From the NCBI GenBank assembly GCA_900557475.1, contig USTA01000017.1, positions 1-10,117 of the forward strand: a stretch of DNA of 10,117 nucleotides. Direction: 5' to 3'. Position 1 is the stretch's first letter; every line of letters starts with the position of its first letter. The translations under genes were made by a program, and so were the position numbers. Positions 5,778 through 10,117 of the stretch are shown here, in pieces. The notes below the pieces were generated by a model. That model was given only the letters and a program-made list of their open reading frames with translations. It was not told where the DNA came from and ran no database searches. The stretch is from an uncultured Clostridium sp. GTDB taxonomy: Bacteria; Bacillota; Clostridia; TANB77; CAG-508.

Positions 5778-6398
5778 GTGGAGAGATTCAGAATAAATTT
5801 TAGATATTATTTTTTATCATATAATAAAGTTTTAAAAAGATTACAACTATTAGAAATAACAACAAAACATTGTAAAGAAGTAAAGCATGTAGATTTAAGA
5901 AAAGCTGTAGATGTTATGTTGAAAAAACACCCAACTTGTAGATGGAGAAGTGAAAAAGTAAGAAGTAGAAAATTTTTTATTTTAGTAGAAGGGTATGACT
6001 GGATAAAATCTGTGTATTTTAAAAAAGAAAAATCTTTAATAGATGCTGATATAGAATTTTTTGAAACCAGAATTAAATTGTATGAAGATTTTTTGAAAAT
6101 AGAGCATAATGAAAATTGGGGGAATGAAGATATGGATATAAAACAATTAGAAAAATATTTTAATAGAGCAGAATCTAGTATAATAAAAGCAATTAAAAAA
6201 ATGTGTGATAAGGGATTTAGTAATTATAAATATTTAGATAATAATAAAGTTATTATTTCAAGAAAAGGAGTTGAATGGATTTGTAAAAATGTTTTTAAGC
6301 AAAAGTATTTAGAGTTATTGGAAAAATACAAAATGGAGCTAACGGAGTTATATATTAAAGCAGGTTATCCTTATGATCATTTTTTTTATAGAAATTAA
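5778..6398 (+). CDS. Uncharacterised 206-aa protein, possibly DNA-binding
   Basis: I do not recognise this family. The protein is soluble, rich in Lys, Phe and Tyr, with no signal or membrane segment. Residues 1-80 are basic and aromatic (RFRINFRYYFLSYNKVLKRL, later HPTCRWRSEKVRSRKFF). An acidic helical middle (84-118) follows. Residues ~118-170 could be a winged-helix unit (MDIKQLEKYFNR..SSIIKAIKKMCDKG followed by KVIISRKGVEWI). The start appears to be GTG at 5778, served by AAGGAAGTGA (5761-5770). An ATG at 5776 overlaps it in another frame but stops after 7 codons. The gene follows the structured non-coding island and precedes the defence-like operon by 100 bp. Its place beside a possible origin hints at a DNA-processing or regulatory role, which is inference only. 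Confidence 0.7.
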   Translation: MERFRINFRYYFLSYNKVLKRLQLLEITTKHCKEVKHVDLRKAVDVMLKKHPTCRWRSEKVRSRKFFILVEGYDWIKSVYFKKEKSLIDADIEFFETRIKLYEDFLKIEHNENWGNEDMDIKQLEKYFNRAESSIIKAIKKMCDKGFSNYKYLDNNKVIISRKGVEWICKNVFKQKYLELLEKYKMELTELYIKAGYPYDHFFYRN

Positions 6399-6431
6399 TT
6401 ACAACAATCAAACACAAATATAATAAAACTA

Positions 6432-6460
6432 TTGAGAAAAAAGTCGATTTATGATATAAA
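6432..6460 (+). promoter_or_regulatory. Predicted promoter of the MazG/DUF2075/Mrr operon
   Basis: TTGAGA (6432-6437) and TATAAA (6455-6460) are 17 bp apart. The start would fall near 6467, about 32 nt before the first gene, in a 100-bp gap that holds no terminator-like hairpin. It suggests that this operon is transcribed independently of the replication genes. Confidence 0.5.
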
Positions 6461-6498
6461 ATATACTAGAGTAAATGTAAATTAAAGGAAATGATAAT

Positions 6499-6816
6499 AT
6501 GAAAGAATTGATGAAAGAAATAAGTAAATTTAATGAAGAAAGAGATTGGGATAAATTTCATTCACCAGAAAATTTAGCAAAATCAATTTCGATAGAGGCA
6601 GGAGAATTATTAGAGTGCTTTCAATGGGATAATGAAAATTACAATAAAGAAGAAGTATGCGAAGAGTTAGCAGATGTATTTACATATTGTATTCAAATGG
6701 CTATGAAATTAAATGTTAATCCAGAAGATATAATATTAAAGAAATTAGAAAAAACAAAGAAAAAATATCCAGTAGAAAAAGCAAAGGGTGTAAGTACAAA
6801 ATATAATAAGCTATAA
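6499..6816 (+). CDS. MazG-like nucleotide pyrophosphohydrolase
   Basis: The 105-aa protein is a small all-alpha NTP pyrophosphohydrolase of the MazG-like/dCTPase type. It should hydrolyse nucleoside triphosphates to monophosphates and pyrophosphate with Mg2+. The family metal-binding motif ExxE...ExxD is complete: E33/E36 in SIEAGELLE and E56/D59 in EELADVF, 20 residues apart. The N-terminal RDWDKFHSPENLAKS is also typical. Length is right for the single-domain form. ATG at 6499 has an AAAGGA site. It is the first gene of a three-gene operon and ends 25 bp before the helicase gene. Housekeeping MazG enzymes clean up damaged nucleotides; in this setting it may instead lower or modify a nucleotide pool or a signal nucleotide during infection. 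Substrate cannot be read from sequence. Confidence 0.88.
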   Translation: MKELMKEISKFNEERDWDKFHSPENLAKSISIEAGELLECFQWDNENYNKEEVCEELADVFTYCIQMAMKLNVNPEDIILKKLEKTKKKYPVEKAKGVSTKYNKL

Positions 6817-6841
6817 AGATATAATTATGGGGGCAATTATT

Positions 6842-8788
6842 ATGATAGTATATGAGGCAACGAAACAATCTTTTTTAGAAGATGTATATAATGATCAAGT
6901 AGCCAAAAAAATAAAAGCAAGATTAGGATTTAATGTAGGTAGTAGTGAAAATGAATCTTGGATAGATACAGCAAATCATATGGAAAAAATATTAAGAGAT
7001 AATATATTTCCAAATGATATTTCTGTAGCAATGGAATTTAAATTATATAATTCAAAATTAAGAGTGGATTTTATAATATGTGGATTAAACGAAGAGAAGG
7101 AACACACAATTATAGTAATAGAATTCAAAAGGTGGAATAGTGCTAAAGTAGTTACAGATAGAAATGATATGGTTGAAGTAAAAGCATATGGTATAGTACA
7201 ACATCCTTCATATCAAGCACTTTCATATGCAAAAATTATGAAAAATTTCTATGCGGCTGCAGAAGAAGATAAAATGGATATAATTCCATGTTCTTGTTTA
7301 CATAGATATGAAAAAACAGAAAATGATGCTATAACAAACAATCAATATAGAAGCCTTTTAGAAGAGTCACCAATTTTTTTGAATGGAGAGAATGATAAGC
7401 TAAAAGAATTTATTAGCAAACATATAAAATATGGAGATAATAAGGAAACATTATATATACTAGAAGAAGGTGGAATCAAACCTTCAAAACAATTACAAGA
7501 TAATATATTAAATATGTTAAATGGTAAAGAAGAATTCTCTATGGTTGATTTACAAAAGGATGTATTTGAAGAAGCAAAAAGATTAGCAAAATTATCCAAA
7601 AAAGATGGTAAGAAAAGAGTTTATATAGTAGAAGGTGGACCTGGTACAGGAAAGTCTGTAATTGCAATAAATTTACTAGGACAATTTTTAGGAAAGTATG
7701 GAATGAACTGTCAGTATATAACAAAAAATCAAACACCAAGAGATGTTTATTCTGTTCAATTAAAAGGAACATATAAAAAGACTGAAATTGATAATTTATT
7801 TTGTGGGTCAGGATCATATATAAATGAAAAAAGCAATGAGTTTGATGCATTGATCGTTGATGAAGCACATAGACTTACCGAAAAGACAGGATTCCTAAAA
7901 AGAGGAGAAAATCAAATAAAAGAGATTATTAATGCTACTAGATTTGCAATATTTTTTATTGATTCAAAGCAACGTATACATATAGATGATTATGGAACAA
8001 AAGAAAGAATAGAATTTTTTGCTAAAGAATTAAATGCTGAAATATCATATGGAAAATTAAATGCTCAATTTAGATGCGGAGGAGCTGAAAAATTTATAGA
8101 TTGGGTAGAAAGCTCTCTACAGTATGATGACGTGACTGATGAAGAAATAGATATGACATTTCTTAAAGATTATAGAGTTAAAGTTTTTGATAATCCAAAT
8201 GAGCTAAAAGAACAAATTATTAGATGTAATAATATTAAGAATAAATCAAGAATATTGGCAGGATACTGCTGGGATTGGATTTCAAAAGAAGATCCTAAAG
8301 GTGATAGATATGACATAGAGATACCAGAATATGATTTTAAAATGAAATGGAATTTTAATAAAACAATTTGGGCAATAGATAAAGATTCTGTTGAACAAGC
8401 TGGTTGCATACATACATCACAAGGATTAGAATTTGACAATGTTGGAGTAATTATAGGAAAAGATTTACGATATGAAAACGGAAAAATTATAACAGATTTT
8501 AAAGAAAGAGCATCAACAGATAAATCTTTATCTGGAATAAAGAAGATGTATAAAGAAAATCCAGAAGGAGCTTTAAAATTGGCAGATGAAATTATAAAAA
8601 ATACATATAGGACATTATTAACAAGAGGACAAAGTGGGTGTTATATATATTGCGAAGACAAAGCTTTATCTGAATATTTAAAAAACAGATTGACTACAGC
8701 CAAAGAAATAATTTACGCAGTAGATGAGGAAAATCAATATACTGAACTAAAAGTTGCTGAAGATAGTGAAGAGTACAAATATGAGTAG
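6842..8788 (+). CDS. DUF2075 (Schlafen group 3-like) helicase with N-terminal PD-(D/E)XK-like nuclease region
   Basis: The 648-aa protein opens with MIVYEATKQSFLEDV, typical of DUF2075 proteins. Residues ~60-100 carry a PD-(D/E)XK-like signature: LRVDFIICG (D76) followed by IIVIEFKRW (E94, K96). The P-loop helicase domain follows, with Walker A GGPGTGKS (265-272), Walker B LIVDEAHR (337-344), an SF1-like QFRCGG (409-414), HTSQGLEFDNVG (524-535) and a motif-VI-like YRTLLTRGQSG (589-599). It probably uses ATP to move on or unwind nucleic acid, perhaps coupled to cutting. ATG at 6842 is preferred because GGGGG (6829-6833) lies 8 nt upstream; an in-frame ATG at 6827 lies just before that site. 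It sits between the MazG-like and Mrr-like genes. Helicase family is firm; nuclease activity is inferred from the motif. Confidence 0.9.
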   Translation: MIVYEATKQSFLEDVYNDQVAKKIKARLGFNVGSSENESWIDTANHMEKILRDNIFPNDISVAMEFKLYNSKLRVDFIICGLNEEKEHTIIVIEFKRWNSAKVVTDRNDMVEVKAYGIVQHPSYQALSYAKIMKNFYAAAEEDKMDIIPCSCLHRYEKTENDAITNNQYRSLLEESPIFLNGENDKLKEFISKHIKYGDNKETLYILEEGGIKPSKQLQDNILNMLNGKEEFSMVDLQKDVFEEAKRLAKLSKKDGKKRVYIVEGGPGTGKSVIAINLLGQFLGKYGMNCQYITKNQTPRDVYSVQLKGTYKKTEIDNLFCGSGSYINEKSNEFDALIVDEAHRLTEKTGFLKRGENQIKEIINATRFAIFFIDSKQRIHIDDYGTKERIEFFAKELNAEISYGKLNAQFRCGGAEKFIDWVESSLQYDDVTDEEIDMTFLKDYRVKVFDNPNELKEQIIRCNNIKNKSRILAGYCWDWISKEDPKGDRYDIEIPEYDFKMKWNFNKTIWAIDKDSVEQAGCIHTSQGLEFDNVGVIIGKDLRYENGKIITDFKERASTDKSLSGIKKMYKENPEGALKLADEIIKNTYRTLLTRGQSGCYIYCEDKALSEYLKNRLTTAKEIIYAVDEENQYTELKVAEDSEEYKYE

Positions 8789-8799
8789 GAGATGGAAAA

Positions 8800-10117
8800 A
8801 TGGCATATAGAAACTATTATAGAGTAGTGTTAAGTAATGACTTTTTAGGAGTAAGCAAGGAAATTAGTGCACCAACAAGGTACGAACTTGATGCGAAGGT
8901 TGAAAATCAAAAAAGAATTTGGGACGAAAGAGTAAAAAGAGAGATTGCTAAACAAAATAAAGAAGAAATGAAAAGAAAAGCCGAACAATTAACAAAAAAC
9001 GATGAAAAGAAGATAGAAAGTTATAAAAATATTATAACTAAAAGAAATATTCAGAAATCAAAAAAATATTATGACAGTTTAATAGATAAATCCGAATTTA
9101 GAAAATTTGAATCAAAGTTAAAAATAGACACAATAGAAGAAATAAAAGAAGAATTAAATGTCCCCAAAAAAAGCTGGATAGAAATTTTTTCTACTAATAG
9201 GAAAAATTTTAGAATAAAAAAAGAAGAAGAAGCAAATGCAGAATTACTAAAAAGAAATGATGAATATAATAAGAATCTAAAAGAAGAAAGACAAGAATAT
9301 GATAGGCAAAAAGAAAAATTTTTAAAAGAACAAGAAGAAAAGAACAAACAAGTTGAAAATAATAGAAAAGAATATAACGAAGGTAATATCCAACAGATAG
9401 AGGATTATTTTGAATATGTTATTGAAAATATTTATATGCCAAGCGAAGTTGTTAAAGATTTCGAAATACAATATTTAAAAGAAAGTAAAACACTAGTTAT
9501 TGCATATTACTTGCCAAATGCTGATACTGTCCCAAGAATCATCCAACATAAATATGTTAGTACAAGGAATGAAATTGATGAAATAAAGCTTACAGACAAA
9601 AAGTTTGAGAAGTTTTATAATGATATCATTTTTATGTGTTGTTTGAAAACTATGAATGATATATTGCGTTCAGATGATAATAACAATATTGATAAAATTG
9701 TATATAATGGATGGATTAAGTATATTGACAAAAGTACAGGGAAAGAAGCTGAAAGTTGTATAATTACAGTAGAGTCTACTAAAGAAAAATTCTTGGATTT
9801 AAATATTGCAAATGTTGATTATAAAGAATGTATAAAAGGATTAAAAGGAATTTTTGCACCGAATATTTTATCCCTAACACCTGTTATTCCATATATGAAA
9901 ATTAATAGAGAAGATTCTAGATTTATAGAGAGTAAAGACGTTGCTAATATTGATTTAGATGGTTTTAATCTAGCAACCATGCCATGGGAGGATTTTGAAT
10001 ATTTTATACGTGAATTATTTGATAAAATGTTTAATGTAAATGGTGGAGAAGTTAAAGTAACACAAGCAAGTCATGATGGAGGCGTTGATGCAATTGCTTT
10101 TGATGATGATCCAATAA
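8800..10117 (+). CDS. Coiled-coil protein with C-terminal Mrr-type restriction endonuclease domain, 3' end cut by the window
   Basis: 439 residues are visible. A short conserved-looking head (MAYRNYYRVVLSNDFLGVSKEI) is followed by a long Lys/Glu-rich coiled-coil region (about 28-192, e.g. KNLKEERQEYDRQKEKFLKE). A globular middle domain (about 197-385) has no family I can name. An Mrr-type (Mrr_cat) domain begins near 393 with MPWEDFEYFIRELFDKMF, then VKVTQASHDGGVDAIAFDDDP. D430 is the likely catalytic aspartate. The matching QxK half of the site lies beyond the edge. Mrr enzymes cut modified or foreign DNA. The GGAG site overlaps the stop of the helicase gene, only 11 bp upstream, so translation is probably coupled. 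It is partial because of the window edge, not a visible mutation. The coiled coil suggests oligomers or binding to the helicase partner. Confidence 0.85.
   Translation, partial: MAYRNYYRVVLSNDFLGVSKEISAPTRYELDAKVENQKRIWDERVKREIAKQNKEEMKRKAEQLTKNDEKKIESYKNIITKRNIQKSKKYYDSLIDKSEFRKFESKLKIDTIEEIKEELNVPKKSWIEIFSTNRKNFRIKKEEEANAELLKRNDEYNKNLKEERQEYDRQKEKFLKEQEEKNKQVENNRKEYNEGNIQQIEDYFEYVIENIYMPSEVVKDFEIQYLKESKTLVIAYYLPNADTVPRIIQHKYVSTRNEIDEIKLTDKKFEKFYNDIIFMCCLKTMNDILRSDDNNNIDKIVYNGWIKYIDKSTGKEAESCIITVESTKEKFLDLNIANVDYKECIKGLKGIFAPNILSLTPVIPYMKINREDSRFIESKDVANIDLDGFNLATMPWEDFEYFIRELFDKMFNVNGGEVKVTQASHDGGVDAIAFDDDPI

Larger units (their letters stand above)
1..10117. mobile_element. Internal part of an integrative element (phage-satellite-like or IME-like)
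   Basis: The window holds a tyrosine integrase, an excisionase-type HTH protein, a phage replisome organizer and a DnaC-like loader. They are arranged as two divergent arms around a repeat-rich control region, with defence-like cargo beside the integrase and beyond the replication genes. This order is known from phage lysogeny and replication modules and from Gram-positive phage-inducible islands. Neither end is visible: the integrase runs off the left edge and the last gene runs off the right edge, so no attachment site can be placed. No structural, packaging, relaxase or secretion gene is seen, so satellite, prophage remnant and mobilizable element remain possible. That it is a mobile element is well supported; its class is inference. 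Confidence 0.75.

Noticed and set aside
5778..6398. The 206-aa protein as a relaxase or rolling-circle Rep
   Set aside because: No HUH motif or conserved tyrosine motif of Rep_trans/Mob families is visible, and it is shorter than those enzymes.
7342..8439. Several minus-strand open frames inside the helicase gene
   Set aside because: They are opposite a 648-aa protein with all helicase motifs intact and have the Phe/Leu/Ser-rich composition of antisense frames.

Overview
This window is low in GC (roughly a quarter to 30% by eye). It uses the standard genetic code and strong AGGAGG-type ribosome binding sites, which suggests an AT-rich Firmicute, such as a gut Clostridia or Bacilli lineage. 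The gene content is that of an integrated mobile element, not core chromosome. No relaxase, conjugation gene, capsid gene, rRNA, tRNA or CRISPR array is visible.

Left arm (1-3672, minus strand): a three-gene operon read right to left. It comprises a ~400-aa protein with a four-cysteine zinc-finger-like C-terminus (2464-3672), a 429-aa protein with a C-terminal HEPN RNase-like domain resembling ApeA anti-phage proteins (1147-2436), and a tyrosine integrase cut by the window edge before its catalytic tyrosine (1-1093).

Control region (3673-3875): two divergent promoters appear to overlap, with inverted repeats lying across them and further palindromes at both flanks. This looks like a shared genetic switch.

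Replication arm (3876-5423, plus strand): an excisionase-type HTH protein, a short phage replisome organizer and a DnaC-type helicase loader form a tight operon. Next comes a 350-bp gene-free stretch (5424-5777) with five stem-loops around an unusually GC-rich island, a candidate replication origin, transfer origin or structured RNA. An unrecognised 206-aa protein follows (5778-6398).

Right cargo (6432-10117, plus strand): from its own promoter runs a second likely defence operon. It encodes a MazG-like nucleotide pyrophosphohydrolase, a DUF2075 (Schlafen group 3-like) helicase with an N-terminal PD-(D/E)XK-like nuclease region, and a coiled-coil protein ending in an Mrr-type restriction endonuclease domain cut by the window edge.

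Overall the layout (leftward int arm, divergent switch, rightward xis and replication genes, then cargo) resembles a phage satellite (PICI-like) or an integrative mobilizable element. It carries two separate candidate anti-phage modules. The most interesting parts are the MazG/DUF2075/Mrr operon, the HEPN plus zinc-finger gene pair, and the structured island at 5590-5750.
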